Positions 7,871 to 17,014 of a DNA stretch of 36,321 nucleotides are shown here, in pieces. This DNA is from SAR86 cluster bacterium (GTDB lineage Bacteria; Pseudomonadota; Gammaproteobacteria; Magnimaribacterales; TMED112). Both the position numbers and the translations under genes were made by a program. How positions within the stretch are numbered: the first letter of the stretch is position 1; each line of letters opens with the position of its first letter. The stretch is taken from contig JADHNL010000010.1 of NCBI GenBank assembly GCA_016779525.1, positions 1 to 36,321 on the forward strand, in the 5' to 3' direction. The notes below the pieces were generated by a model. That model had not been told where the DNA came from, made no database searches, and saw nothing but the letters and a program-made list of their open reading frames with translations.

Positions 7871-9078
7871 CTTTTACGCTTTGATTTAAGTAGTTTTATT
7901 TTTTTATCATAATTAGCAGTTTTAAATTCTGTCCACCAATTGATGCTGTCTTCTAGCTCTGGTTCTAATTGTTTTCGAATAAGAAGAAAATCATAAGCTG
8001 CTCTAAAGCGCAGACTTTGTGCAAAGTTTATGGATTTTTTACCCACTTTATTAAACCTTATTTGATACATCCAGACATCTTTAATAAAGCTTGTGAATCT
8101 TCTTGGTATTGCAGCAATTGATTGTTGTCTTCTAATGACATTGGCCGATGTTTGATAAAACTTTCTGAAGTTTATCTTTGTTTCAATTTCTGATTCTTCA
8201 AATACTTTAGGCCAAAGCAATGTAGCGAATAAGAAACCAGGATTTAGTTTTTTATTTTGTTTATATCGCTCATCAGTATCTCTAAAAGCATTAGTAAAAA
8301 AAGTATCATACTTTTTTTTCGCTAAATCAGTATGTGGAAATAGAATTTGCAATATCCCAAGTTCTTTAAGTAAATTGAATGAATTCTCACTGTTGCCCAA
8401 TAGAAATAGCTTAGCTATTTCTTCGTAAACCCTTGATGGAGGCATGTCTGCAATTTGGGTTTTATATTTTTTTATCGCTGGTAGCGCCCTTTTTTCAATT
8501 TTAAAATTCAATTTTGCGGCAAATCTTATCGCTCTTAAAATCCTGACAGGATCCTCCTTAATTCGTTGCTCTGGATCACCAATAAATCTAATGACTCTTG
8601 ATTTTAGATCTTTTATACCAGCTGTGTAATCAATAATCTCTTTTGAAAAAGGATCATAATAGATGGAGTTAATAGTAAAATCTCTTCGAAAAACATCCTC
8701 CTCTTGTGTTCCCCATACATTATCTCGCAAGATCCTGCCACCATCATTAATTTGCATTGAATCATCGTTTTTATCCTTTCCAGATCTAAATGTTGTAGTC
8801 TCAACTATCTCATTTGGAAATGTTATGTGCACAAGCTGAAATCTTCTGCCAATTATTCTTGAATTTTTAAATAATTTTCTGATTTCATTTGGCTGGCAAT
8901 TGGTAGCTATATCAAAATCTTTTGGCTGAAGGCCCTTAATTAAATCTCTAATTCCGCCTCCTACAATGTAGGCATCGAAACCATTTTTTTGCAATTTTTC
9001 AATTATGCTGAGGGCATTTATTGAAAGCTGATCAGAATTTACACCAAATCTTTTTTCGCTGTAAATTTGTGGAGTCAC
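7867..9078 (-). CDS. pcnB: Poly(A) polymerase I (PcnB)
   Basis: PcnB adds 3' poly(A) tails to RNA, promoting decay. The nucleotidyltransferase core shows AYIVGGGIRDLI (about residues 36-47) with the catalytic acidic pair in KDFDIATN, then RRDFTINSIYYD and the flexible-loop region GDPEQRIKEDPVRILRAIRF shared with CCA-adding enzymes. The basic C-terminal tail (KKIKLLKSKRKR) and the 403-residue length fit PcnB better than a CCA enzyme. The start is GTG, overlapping the PfkB-kinase stop by one base (TAGTG). Confidence 0.88.
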   Translation of the reverse strand: MTPQIYSEKRFGVNSDQLSINALSIIEKLQKNGFDAYIVGGGIRDLIKGLQPKDFDIATNCQPNEIRKLFKNSRIIGRRFQLVHITFPNEIVETTTFRSGKDKNDDSMQINDGGRILRDNVWGTQEEDVFRRDFTINSIYYDPFSKEIIDYTAGIKDLKSRVIRFIGDPEQRIKEDPVRILRAIRFAAKLNFKIEKRALPAIKKYKTQIADMPPSRVYEEIAKLFLLGNSENSFNLLKELGILQILFPHTDLAKKKYDTFFTNAFRDTDERYKQNKKLNPGFLFATLLWPKVFEESEIETKINFRKFYQTSANVIRRQQSIAAIPRRFTSFIKDVWMYQIRFNKVGKKSINFAQSLRFRAAYDFLLIRKQLEPELEDSINWWTEFKTANYDKKIKLLKSKRKR

Positions 9079-10061
9079 TAATCTCTCTTAAAGTTTGTAA
9101 CTATCTCAGTATATTTTGCTTTCGATAATCTAGGACTTTTCTCTTGAACAATAATAGATGAGGCATAGTTTCCAAATTCGCAAGCATGGAAAAAGCTTTC
9201 TCCTTTGATGACCTTATGAAGTGTGGAGCCAGCAAATATATCGCCTGCGCCGTTTGAGTCAATTGCTTTAACTTCTAATGGACTCAATTTTTTAAATTGC
9301 CCGTCGGAATAAATCGTTGATGGTTTCGACCCATTGGTCACAACAAAATTATTGGTTATTTGTTTTAAGTCACTTTCAAAATTGTCACCAACCAAAGATT
9401 TTGCCTCTTCTAAATTACAAAACAAATAATCAATAACTTTAAGTTGAAGTATTTTTTCAACACGATCTCTGAAATTTTCAATAACAAATGGATCTGACAA
9501 ACTAAAGGCAAATTTTACTTCTGGTTTAATTGATTCAAGTATAGCAACAAAAGCTTCAAAATTTTCTGCAGATGTTAGCTGATAGCCCTCCGAGAAAATT
9601 ATCTTAGAGTTATTCACATGGTCAATGAATACAGGGTCAAACTTTAATTGTTCGGAGGCTCCCAGGTATGTGCCCATTGTTCTCTCACTATTTGGCGTTA
9701 TCAATACCAAACACCTTCCAGTTTTAAAATTGCTATGTTGAAATTTATTAAGAGAAATTATGCCATTGTCATTAAGATCATTTTCATAGACTTTCCCCAT
9801 TGCGTCATCACCTAGTTGGCATATATGTCCACACACAGACCCATAATTAGAGGCTGCTGCAAGACTATTGGTTGTCGATCCACCACACATTATCTCAGCT
9901 GTATTATCTTTTTGAGCAGATGAAATTATTGCTTCTTGCTGCTCATGCGTGACTGGATGGAAATGATTAAACGGTAAACCAGTTGAGTCTACAAAATCCT
10001 TGGTAACATAGTAGGTTTCATCAACCAATGCATTACCAACTCCGACGATATCAAATTTCAT
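9078..10061 (-). CDS. PfkB-family sugar/nucleoside kinase (adenosine kinase-like)
   Basis: A 327-residue ribokinase-family protein. The N-terminus DIVGVGNALVDETY, CGGSTTNSLAAAS and GDDAMG form the substrate lid and binding region. NSERTMGTYLGAS and the C-terminal catalytic anion-hole motif DSNGAGDIFAGS (Asp base near residue 270) are also present. The pattern most resembles the adenosine-kinase-like PfkB branch common in proteobacteria and cyanobacteria, so adenosine salvage is the leading guess; other sugar substrates are possible. It overlaps hemL by 11 nt and pcnB by 1 nt in the same operon. Confidence 0.8.
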   Translation of the reverse strand: MKFDIVGVGNALVDETYYVTKDFVDSTGLPFNHFHPVTHEQQEAIISSAQKDNTAEIMCGGSTTNSLAAASNYGSVCGHICQLGDDAMGKVYENDLNDNGIISLNKFQHSNFKTGRCLVLITPNSERTMGTYLGASEQLKFDPVFIDHVNNSKIIFSEGYQLTSAENFEAFVAILESIKPEVKFAFSLSDPFVIENFRDRVEKILQLKVIDYLFCNLEEAKSLVGDNFESDLKQITNNFVVTNGSKPSTIYSDGQFKKLSPLEVKAIDSNGAGDIFAGSTLHKVIKGESFFHACEFGNYASSIIVQEKSPRLSKAKYTEIVTNFKRD

Positions 10062-11346
10062 TTTTTATTTTTTTAAATACTTTATGTGCTATTTCAGCCG
10101 TTTTTGAAAGTTGCTCTTCTGAATGCTCAGTTGAAAGAAAACAGCTTTCAAAAGCTGAGGGCGGTAGATAGATATTTTCACTTAACATGCCTTTAAAAAA
10201 TTGTGTGAACATTCCTATTTCCGATTTTTGAACATCTTCAAAGTTTTTAGGTAATTTTTCTGCAAAGAAGTAACCAAACATGCCACCTCTAATGTTTGTA
10301 GAAAAAGGAATGCCTACTCCTGCAGCATAGCCTGAGAGCTCCTGCAAGAATTGACTCCCTTTATCCTCTAATTTTTTGTAGAGGCCTTTATCTTTAAGTT
10401 GTTTGAGTAGAGCTGTGCCTGCACTTACAGCAATTGGATTGCCTGATAGTGTTCCAGCTTGATAGACTGGGCCATCAGGTGCAATATAATTCATGATTTC
10501 TGTTCTGCCGCCATAAACTCCAACAGGCAGACCTCCACCAACTATCTTACCCAATGCTGTTAAGTCAGGTGTTATATCAAATAATTCTTGAGCACCGCCT
10601 CTTGAAACTCTAAATCCTGTCATAACCTCATCGAATATAAGTATGGATTGATTTGTTTTACATAGGCTATTAACTTCATTCAAAAAACTTTTATCTGGCT
10701 CAATAAACCCCATATTGCCCGCAATAGGTTCAATAATGACTGCAGCAATTTGATCTTTGTATATTTTAAATGCTTCTTGGATATCGCTGACTGAATTATA
10801 TGGCAAAGAAAGTGTTAGTTTGGATAATTCTTCTGGAATTCCGGGTGAGCCTGGAATTCCAAGTGTAGCAACTCCAGACCCTGCTTTGACAAGCAAGGAA
10901 TCAACATGCCCATGGTAGCAGCCTGTAAATTTTATGATCAGTTTCCTATTAGTAAAACCTCTAGCAAGCCTGACGCAGCTCATTGTGGCTTCAGTACCTG
11001 AACTAACCATTCTTATTTTTTCCATACTTGGAAAGTAGGATTTAATAATTTTTGCAATCTCGAGTTCATTTTTGGTTGGAGCGCCAAAACTAATACCTTT
11101 GCTGGCCTGTTTCTTTATTGCGTTGATGATGTGTTTATTGGAGTGCCCTAATATCATAGGTCCCCAAGAACCAACAAAATCGAGATACTTATTACCGTCT
11201 TCATCATATAAATAGCACCCCCTAGCTTTCTTGAAAAAGATTGGAATACCTCCAACACTCTTGAATGCTCTTACTGGAGAATTAACTCCTCCAGCTATGA
11301 AATCCTTGGATTTTTTAAATAATGATTCTGAATTTTTTATTTTCAT
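10051..11346 (-). CDS. hemL: Glutamate-1-semialdehyde 2,1-aminomutase
   Basis: HemL converts glutamate-1-semialdehyde to 5-aminolevulinate, the C5-pathway entry to tetrapyrroles. The 431 residues carry the family features: AGGVNSPVRAF near the N-terminus, GTEATMSCVRLARG for PLP phosphate binding, CYHGHVDSLL, FDEVMTGFR, and the Schiff-base Lys267 in LTALGKIVGGGLPVG. It is first in the operon hemL-PfkB kinase-pcnB-dNK-tsaE, with 1-11 nt overlaps throughout. The intergenic region to hemJ (142 nt) holds a possible TAAATA -10, 6 nt upstream of the ATG, and no SD. Confidence 0.96.
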   Translation of the reverse strand: MKIKNSESLFKKSKDFIAGGVNSPVRAFKSVGGIPIFFKKARGCYLYDEDGNKYLDFVGSWGPMILGHSNKHIINAIKKQASKGISFGAPTKNELEIAKIIKSYFPSMEKIRMVSSGTEATMSCVRLARGFTNRKLIIKFTGCYHGHVDSLLVKAGSGVATLGIPGSPGIPEELSKLTLSLPYNSVSDIQEAFKIYKDQIAAVIIEPIAGNMGFIEPDKSFLNEVNSLCKTNQSILIFDEVMTGFRVSRGGAQELFDITPDLTALGKIVGGGLPVGVYGGRTEIMNYIAPDGPVYQAGTLSGNPIAVSAGTALLKQLKDKGLYKKLEDKGSQFLQELSGYAAGVGIPFSTNIRGGMFGYFFAEKLPKNFEDVQKSEIGMFTQFFKGMLSENIYLPPSAFESCFLSTEHSEEQLSKTAEIAHKVFKKIKNEI

Positions 11347-11488
11347 GCCGAATATTTACTATTCCTATAGATTTTATCTCTTTGGTAGAGAGATAGCATC
11401 ACAACTTGTCACTATATTGGCTTTGATGACTTGTTAATTTATATGATTTAATTACCTAATAGCAATACTTACTCATCTAGAAATCTCT

Positions 11489-11908
11489 TTATTGCCACTT
11501 AAAGACCGATAAGAAAACAATCGGAATTAGAATCAGCACAACTACTTCATTAATAAATTTATACTGAAGAACAGTTCTTATTTTTAGCTGCGTTTGCCTG
11601 AAGTGCTCAATAAATAAAAAAATATTGTACAAAACTAAAAAGCCTACCAAAACTAACTTAGTTTTAAACCAAAATGTGTCCAAAAGTGCGACGGATTGAG
11701 CAAGCATAAGTGCACCAAAAATTATTCCAAGCAAACCTAAAGGAGAAGTAAAATATAGCAATCTTTTTTGCTGCTCAATGTAAATAGAGGTGCGCTTTCT
11801 TGCATTGTCTTGAGCGACATATACAAATAATCTTGGAATGTAAAATAATCCAGCCATCCAAGAGATTATTAGAATTAAATGTAAAGATTTAAAAAATAGG
11901 TAATCCAT
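11489..11908 (-). CDS. hemJ: HemJ-type protoporphyrinogen IX oxidase, membrane protein
   Basis: A 139-residue integral membrane protein with about four transmembrane helices. The N-terminal KSLHLILIISWMAGLFYIPR matches the HemJ/COG1981 signature, including the early conserved His and the conserved Arg, and the family's 140-residue size. HemJ oxidises protoporphyrinogen IX to protoporphyrin IX; its placement beside hemL fits heme synthesis. A perfect TATAAT on the minus strand (11916-11921) lies 7 nt before the ATG with no SD, suggesting a leaderless transcript. It is divergent from erpA across 45 bp. Confidence 0.87.
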   Translation of the reverse strand: MDYLFFKSLHLILIISWMAGLFYIPRLFVYVAQDNARKRTSIYIEQQKRLLYFTSPLGLLGIIFGALMLAQSVALLDTFWFKTKLVLVGFLVLYNIFLFIEHFRQTQLKIRTVLQYKFINEVVVLILIPIVFLSVFKWQ

Positions 11909-11915
11909 AATATAG

Positions 11916-11921
11916 ATTATA
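11916..11921 (-). promoter_or_regulatory. -10 element of hemJ (TATAAT, 7 nt before ATG)
   Basis: A consensus TATAAT on the minus strand sits 7 nt upstream of the hemJ start codon, putting the expected transcription start at or within a base or two of the ATG. The -35 region is weak. Confidence 0.6.
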
Positions 11922-11953
11922 AGAGATAAAGTAATCTGCTAAAATTATAACTT

Positions 11954-12301
11954 ATGAGCCTTCAATCAAAAAAAGCAAACCCTTTTGAGCTCTCGCTAAC
12001 TGCTATGGAGAAAATAGTTAATTTGTCTATACAGGAAAACGGTAAATATTTTCGTGTCTACGTCACCGGAGGAGGTTGTTCAGGCTTTCAGTATGGTTTC
12101 AAGTTTGATGATTACGATCAAGAGGAAGATTCAATGCTTGATTTTGATCAAGGAATAAAGGTCCTTTTGGATGAGCTGTCTTATCCCTATATTCTTGGCT
12201 CAAAAATAGACTATATTGAAGATCTCATGGGTGCTAAATTTACCGTCAGCAATCCCAATGCTAAATCCACATGCGGATGTGGCGCATCTTTTGCTATTTA
12301 A
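11954..12301 (+). CDS. erpA: Iron-sulfur cluster insertion protein ErpA
   Basis: An A-type Fe-S carrier of 115 residues. The three cluster-binding cysteines are visible at C42 (GGGCSGFQYGF), C107 and C109 (STCGCGASF), and DLMGAKFTVSNPNA precedes the last pair. ErpA delivers clusters to respiratory and isoprenoid enzymes. The erpA-anmK-M23 peptidase-tyrS neighbourhood is conserved in pseudomonads and relatives and supports the ErpA name over IscA. TAAAAT (11940-11945) lies 8 nt before the ATG. Its 3' end overlaps anmK by 8 nt tail to tail. Confidence 0.94.
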   Translation: MSLQSKKANPFELSLTAMEKIVNLSIQENGKYFRVYVTGGGCSGFQYGFKFDDYDQEEDSMLDFDQGIKVLLDELSYPYILGSKIDYIEDLMGAKFTVSNPNAKSTCGCGASFAI

Positions 12302-13265
12302 AAATTACCCCTAAATCTTTATAAGCAAGATAGGCAAAAGCCGCTGCTTCCATGTATTTTGAAGGCATAATGCTTTCTGTTGTTTGGTATTTGCCCAATT
12401 TATTGCGTATTTTTTTCATAAGGGTCTTATTAAATACTCCTCCACCGTGAAAAATTACTTTATTCGGCTGGTCACAGTATAAATAAAATTCATAAATTTT
12501 TGTTGCGGTAAGTTCTGCAAGTGTGGCAAGTTGGTCGGGAATATCCAGAACAGGATGTTCATTTATATGATTAAGAAGGGAAGTATAAAGGCTAATGTCA
12601 TCCGCTCTTGGATAGTTTAGTTTAAGGAGTGCATTTTCAAATTTAACAAGAAGTTTTTTATCAACCTTTCCTGTGCTTGCCAACTTACCACCTTCATCAA
12701 AATTCCCTAAGTGATTATCTGTTACTATTTTATCCATTAAGCAATTACCAGGCCCAATATCGCTGCCAATATCAATTGCATTATTTTTTAAATAGGTGCC
12801 ATTTGAGATGCCCCCAATATTAATAATTAGAGCTTTATCTGATAATGAACCATAAAGATATTGATGAAAAATTGGTATCAAAGGGGCGCCTCTACCACCT
12901 CTTTTGATGTCTTCATTTCTAAAGTCAGAATGAACTGGTAAACCAATTTTTTTAGCTATATAGCTCGGGTCTCCAGCCTGAATGCTTTTCTTATTGTTAT
13001 GCGAAATTGTTTGTCCTGAAAAGGCAATTCCAGCTATATCCTTGGTGTTGACACCAGATCTATTTATTAATATCTTGACAAGCTCTACACTTTTTTCAGT
13101 GATGTGTTTTTCAATAAAATTTTGATCAGTTGAGGTTTTATACTTCTTATCGAAGTTTATAGTTTTACCTTGAAGAAAATTAAAACTCCCATCAAAGCTC
13201 ACTAAACATGCATCCAATGAATCTCTGCTGGTTCCAGACATTAGGCCAATGAATTTTTGCGTCAT
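12294..13265 (-). CDS. anmK: Anhydro-N-acetylmuramic acid kinase
   Basis: AnmK phosphorylates and opens 1,6-anhydroMurNAc released during cell-wall turnover, giving MurNAc-6-P. The N-terminal GLMSGTSRDSLDACLV, the mid-protein GIAFSGQTISH and INIGGISNGTYL, the DIGPGNCLMD segment and the C-terminal FHGGGVFN are typical. At 323 residues it is somewhat shorter than E. coli AnmK (369). It shares one base with the stop of the upstream M23 peptidase (TAATG), a coupling that makes sense because both act in peptidoglycan metabolism. Confidence 0.95.
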   Translation of the reverse strand: MTQKFIGLMSGTSRDSLDACLVSFDGSFNFLQGKTINFDKKYKTSTDQNFIEKHITEKSVELVKILINRSGVNTKDIAGIAFSGQTISHNNKKSIQAGDPSYIAKKIGLPVHSDFRNEDIKRGGRGAPLIPIFHQYLYGSLSDKALIINIGGISNGTYLKNNAIDIGSDIGPGNCLMDKIVTDNHLGNFDEGGKLASTGKVDKKLLVKFENALLKLNYPRADDISLYTSLLNHINEHPVLDIPDQLATLAELTATKIYEFYLYCDQPNKVIFHGGGVFNKTLMKKIRNKLGKYQTTESIMPSKYMEAAAFAYLAYKDLGVIFK

Positions 13266-14500
13266 TATATGCCTGAAAGGTTTTGAATAAGTTGCATCCT
13301 CTGATTAGCAAGTTGTTTAAAATACTCTTTATTGTAAGAGTTTATGGATTGTGCATTTGGCGGTTCGACCTTAATTGGATCAGTATGCTTCCCATTAATG
13401 TGGAATTCATAGTGAAGGTGGGGTCCCGTTGCAAGACCTGTTGAACCTACATATCCAATTGTTTGACCTTGTTCAACTTTTACCCCTTTTTTTATGCCCT
13501 TTGCAAAATTATTCAGATGAGCATATCTGGTCATGTATTTATTGAAATGCATGACATCAATGTGATACCCATAGGAATCTGAGTAAGATGCATTTTTAAT
13601 TACACCATCTCCAGTAACCTTCACAGCTGTCCCAGTTTTTGCTGCATAATCTGTCCCTTTATGTGCTCTTATGGTGTTAAGAATAGGGTGCTTTCTTTTA
13701 GGGTTGTAATGCGAGCTAATGCGAGCAAATTCAATTGGTGTTCTAAGAAAAGCTTTTCTAACGTTAGAACTGTCTAATGAGTAGTAATCTTTTCTTCCTC
13801 TTTGGGTAAACCTTATAACGGACAGCTTCTCACCTTTATTGAAAAAAACTGCAGCTAAAATATCACCATAGGCAATCAGTTTCCCAGCTGAATAGATATT
13901 TTCATAAAGAATTTTGACCTTATCTCCATTTCTTATATCAAAGGCATAATCAATGTCCCAGCCAAAGATATAAACTAGATCACCAAGAACACTATCAGGT
14001 ACATCTGCTTTTTTACCAGAAGCATATAGTGAATCTGTAATAATAAACTCTTTAAAATATGCAACCCGCTCTAAATTTTCTTTTTCCTTTTCAAATACGT
14101 ATTCTCGGCCCTTTACTTTTAGGACATCTACATAGAAATCCTCATCAAATTTTTTAATTTTGATTTCATCATTAATAATCTCAATAAAAAGCTCGTCGTT
14201 AATTTTTAATTTAGTAAAATCCTTAACTTGTTTATCTGCTGCAATTTCATTAATCAAGGCTGAATCTACTCCTAGGCTCATGAGGGTGGAGTAAAAGGTA
14301 TCACCCTCTTTAATTTTAACTTTAGATTCGCTTGGCAATTGAAAATTATCAATATCGCTGCTAGCGGTAAAAGCTAATGGTGTAATTTCCTCAGTTAAAT
14401 CTGTTTTTCTAAAATCAACATCCGCTGCAAGCAGGAATATAAAAAATACTGGCAATAACAGTATGCTCAGAAATAATTTAAAATGGGAGCCAATGTACAT
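13265..14500 (-). CDS. M23-family murein endopeptidase (MepM-like) with N-terminal membrane anchor
   Basis: A 411-residue envelope protein with one N-terminal hydrophobic helix (residues 6-24) acting as signal or anchor. An OapA/LysM-like segment (KIKEGDTFYSTLMSLGVDSA, about 61-80) follows, and the C-terminal domain is a LytM/M23 zinc peptidase. The zinc ligands are HKGTDYA (His, Asp) and GPHLHYEFH, with YAHL also present. MepM-type enzymes cut D-Ala-mDAP cross-links to allow wall growth. A TATAAT on the minus strand lies 8 nt before the ATG, and the divergent tyrS start is only 28 bp away. Confidence 0.9.
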   Translation of the reverse strand: MYIGSHFKLFLSILLLPVFFIFLLAADVDFRKTDLTEEITPLAFTASSDIDNFQLPSESKVKIKEGDTFYSTLMSLGVDSALINEIAADKQVKDFTKLKINDELFIEIINDEIKIKKFDEDFYVDVLKVKGREYVFEKEKENLERVAYFKEFIITDSLYASGKKADVPDSVLGDLVYIFGWDIDYAFDIRNGDKVKILYENIYSAGKLIAYGDILAAVFFNKGEKLSVIRFTQRGRKDYYSLDSSNVRKAFLRTPIEFARISSHYNPKRKHPILNTIRAHKGTDYAAKTGTAVKVTGDGVIKNASYSDSYGYHIDVMHFNKYMTRYAHLNNFAKGIKKGVKVEQGQTIGYVGSTGLATGPHLHYEFHINGKHTDPIKVEPPNAQSINSYNKEYFKQLANQRMQLIQNLSGI

Positions 14501-14508
14501 GTTCTGAT

Positions 14509-14520
14509 ATTATATATAAA
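14509..14520. promoter_or_regulatory. Overlapping divergent -10 elements of M23 peptidase and tyrS
   Basis: Within the 28-bp spacer, the minus strand has TATAAT (14509-14514), 8 nt before the peptidase ATG. The plus strand has TATAAA (14515-14520), 8 nt before the tyrS ATG. The two hexamers abut head to head, so each gene's -35 must lie inside or beyond the other gene's start. RNA polymerase could scarcely occupy both at once. Confidence 0.55.
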
Positions 14521-14528
14521 GCTTCGTT

Positions 14529-15722
14529 ATGGATTACAAAAAACAACTTCAAATTATAAAACAAGGCATAGATGAAATCATAGGTGAAGATGATCTTGTT
14601 CAAAAGCTCAAAGACAAGAAAATTCTTACAATTAAAGTCGGATTCGACCCTACTGCACCAGATCTACACTTAGGGCATACAGTAATCCTTAGAAAAATGC
14701 GCCAATTTCAGGATTTAGGTCATAAAGTTATTTTTCTTATTGGTGATTTTACTGGAAGAATTGGTGATCCAAGCGGAAAAAATAAAACCAGACCCCCATT
14801 AACCGACAATGAAATAAAAGAAAATGCTCAAACATATAAAGACCAAGTCTATAAAGTGCTTGACCCACAAAAAACGGTTGTTGATTTCAATTCTAGGTGG
14901 GGAGACAGTATGTCAGCTGCTGATATGATCAAACTTGCAGCGCAATCCACAGTGGCAAGAATGATTGAACGTGATGATTTCTCAAAAAGATATAAAACCA
15001 ACCAACCAATCTCAATACATGAATTCTTATACCCTCTAATGCAAGGTTACGATTCCGTCGAGCTTGAAGCAGATATCGAGCTGGGAGGTACCGACCAAAA
15101 ATTTAATTTATTAGTAGGGCGTGACCTACAGAGAAATAGCGACATGTCACCTCAAACCATTATTACTTTGCCTTTGTTAGAAGGTCTTGATGGTGTAAAA
15201 AAGATGTCAAAAAGTGAGCAAAATTACATTGGCATAACTGAGAGTGCCGATGAGATTTTTGGCAAGACTATGTCTATTTCAGATGAGATCATGTTTAAGT
15301 GGTTCGATCTTCTTAGTCTTCGCCCATCCTCAGATATTGATGACTTAAAAAAGAGCATTGATAATGGCGCCAATCCAAGAGATGCAAAAATAGAATTAGC
15401 TTATGAGCTTACAGAAAGATTTACTTCCAAAAAAGATGCAGAAGAGGCTAGAGAAAATTTCTTTAAAAAGTTTGCTAAAAATGAGTTGCCTACCAATATT
15501 GAAGAAAAAGAAATTCCGTTTTTAGGCGAACATGCATTACCAAATATCCTTAAGGATCTAGGCATGGTAACAAGCACATCCGAGGCACTTCGTCTGATTA
15601 AACAAGGAGCAGTTAAAATCAATCAAAATAAAGTAGAATCTAAAGATTTTAAGTTTGAGCAAAATAAAAAGACTCTCATCCAAGTTGGGAAAAAGAAGTT
15701 TATTTATTTAAGTCTAATTTAA
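14529..15722 (+). CDS. tyrS: Tyrosyl-tRNA synthetase (TyrZ-type)
   Basis: A 397-residue class I synthetase. [20 protein letters not shown] contains the HIGH-like HLGH (47-50), and KKMSKSEQN supplies the KMSKS loop (about 233). A C-terminal S4 RNA-binding domain ([18 protein letters not shown]) is present. The sequence pattern is that of the TyrZ (short, about 400 aa) class. It charges tRNA-Tyr. Located next to the M23 peptidase and anmK as in pseudomonads. No SD; TATAAA ends 8 nt before the ATG. Confidence 0.96.
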   Translation: MDYKKQLQIIKQGIDEIIGEDDLVQKLKDKKILTIKVGFDPTAPDLHLGHTVILRKMRQFQDLGHKVIFLIGDFTGRIGDPSGKNKTRPPLTDNEIKENAQTYKDQVYKVLDPQKTVVDFNSRWGDSMSAADMIKLAAQSTVARMIERDDFSKRYKTNQPISIHEFLYPLMQGYDSVELEADIELGGTDQKFNLLVGRDLQRNSDMSPQTIITLPLLEGLDGVKKMSKSEQNYIGITESADEIFGKTMSISDEIMFKWFDLLSLRPSSDIDDLKKSIDNGANPRDAKIELAYELTERFTSKKDAEEARENFFKKFAKNELPTNIEEKEIPFLGEHALPNILKDLGMVTSTSEALRLIKQGAVKINQNKVESKDFKFEQNKKTLIQVGKKKFIYLSLI

Positions 15723-15734
15723 CAGGGGATGGCT

Positions 15735-16895
15735 ATGAGTAATAAAACATACGATTATTTAATTTTTGGTGCCAGTGGGTTCACAGGACGATTGGTCGCT
15801 GAGTATTTTCAGAACGAATATGGCAAGGAGCTAAATTGGGCAGTTGCCGGTCGAAATAAATCTAAGCTGGAACAAGTTTTAGCTGAAATGAAAATAGAAG
15901 CACCCATTGAAGTGTTGGACTCTTCCGATTTAGCGTCTATTCATGATGCCATATCAAAGACAAATGTATTAATCACTACAGTCGGTCCCTATCAATTATA
16001 TGGCAGTGATATTGTTAAAAAATGTGCAGAGCTTGGGGTTCATTATGTAGATTTAAGCGGTGAACCTGGTTGGATGCATTACATGCAAGAGCATCAATCC
16101 GTTGCAAAAGAGTCTGGAGCAAGAATTGTTCATAGTTGTGGTTTTGACTCAATACCATCTGATTTAGGAGTATTTTTCCTTCAGCAAAAAGCAATGGAAA
16201 AGTATGGGAGCCCATTCTCAACAGTAAAATGTGGAGTAAGGTCGATGGTTGGTGAGTTCTCTGGTGGCACGGCAGCTTCTCTAAATGCCACACTTCAATC
16301 AATTAGAAAAGATCCAAATATGATCAACATCCTAATGAATCCATTTTCTTTAGCAGAGGGATTTGAGGGTCCTCCTCAACCCGATGGTAATACAGTTGTC
16401 TACGATGAAGATTTTAATCAATGGATGGCTCCTTTTATTATGGCGCCAATTAATACTAAAAACGTTCATAGATCAAATAAATTATTATCGCATCTATATG
16501 GCAAAGATTTACTTTACAGTGAAATGATGATGGCCGGTGATGGTGAAAAGGGAAAACAGACGGCAGATTTTATTGCTTCAGTAAATCCTTTGATGGGAGA
16601 AAATGTCCCCAAACCAGGCGAGGGGCCTTCAAAGGAATCTCGAGAAGCAGGTAGCTATGATATGGTTTTTCTTGGTGTGGATGGGGAAAATAAAATGCAA
16701 GTTGCAGTAAAGGGAAATCTTGATCCTGGGTATGGTTCAACATCAAAAATGATTGCTGAAAGTGGAATTTGTTTGCTTGAGGATTGCGCAGATCTTACTG
16801 GTGGTATTTACACTACAGCACCAGCAATGGGCAATCAGCTAATTTCTCGCCTAGAAACACACGATGTAATGCATTTTAGCGAAGAAAAAATATAA
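15735..16895 (+). CDS. Saccharopine dehydrogenase-like oxidoreductase (trans-acting enoyl reductase family)
   Basis: An NAD(P)-binding Rossmann fold opens the protein (YDYLIFGASGFTGRLVAEYF), followed by VAGRNKSKLEQVL and VLITTVGPYQLYG, typical of SCCPDH-like proteins of COG3268. HSCGFDSIPSDLG is another family stretch. Relatives include mycobacterial trans-acting enoyl reductases, so lipid metabolism is possible, but the substrate is unknown. The track starts at 15729, but AGGGG (15724-15728) is directly adjacent to that ATG and 6 nt from the second ATG at 15735, so I prefer 15735 (386 aa). It follows tyrS by a few bases and is probably co-transcribed. Confidence 0.8.
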   Translation: MSNKTYDYLIFGASGFTGRLVAEYFQNEYGKELNWAVAGRNKSKLEQVLAEMKIEAPIEVLDSSDLASIHDAISKTNVLITTVGPYQLYGSDIVKKCAELGVHYVDLSGEPGWMHYMQEHQSVAKESGARIVHSCGFDSIPSDLGVFFLQQKAMEKYGSPFSTVKCGVRSMVGEFSGGTAASLNATLQSIRKDPNMINILMNPFSLAEGFEGPPQPDGNTVVYDEDFNQWMAPFIMAPINTKNVHRSNKLLSHLYGKDLLYSEMMMAGDGEKGKQTADFIASVNPLMGENVPKPGEGPSKESREAGSYDMVFLGVDGENKMQVAVKGNLDPGYGSTSKMIAESGICLLEDCADLTGGIYTTAPAMGNQLISRLETHDVMHFSEEKI

Positions 16896-16956
16896 GTTCA
16901 CAGAGCTGTAACTAAATAGCTACATTTGAAACAATTTGTAACATTTGTTCTAAATG

Positions 16957-16990
16957 CCGTAACAAAAAAGTCATTTACTCCACATAAGCT
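16957..16990 (+). promoter_or_regulatory. PhoB-box-like operator and promoter upstream of the 989-aa lipoprotein
   Basis: CCGTAAC-AAAA-AAGTCAT (16957-16974) has the 7-4-7 architecture of the PhoB box (consensus CTGTCAT repeats with AT spacer). Exactly 10 nt follow before a TAAGCT -10 (16985-16990), the spacing of E. coli phoA. Further GTAAC copies (CTGTAAC at 16906, TTGTAAC at 16936) lie upstream at near-helical spacing (30 and 21 bp). An SD (GGAGA, 17006-17010) precedes the gene. The motif match is moderate; the geometry is the stronger evidence. Confidence 0.5.
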
Positions 16991-17014
16991 GAGTTTGTTA
17001 TTTCCGGAGAACTA

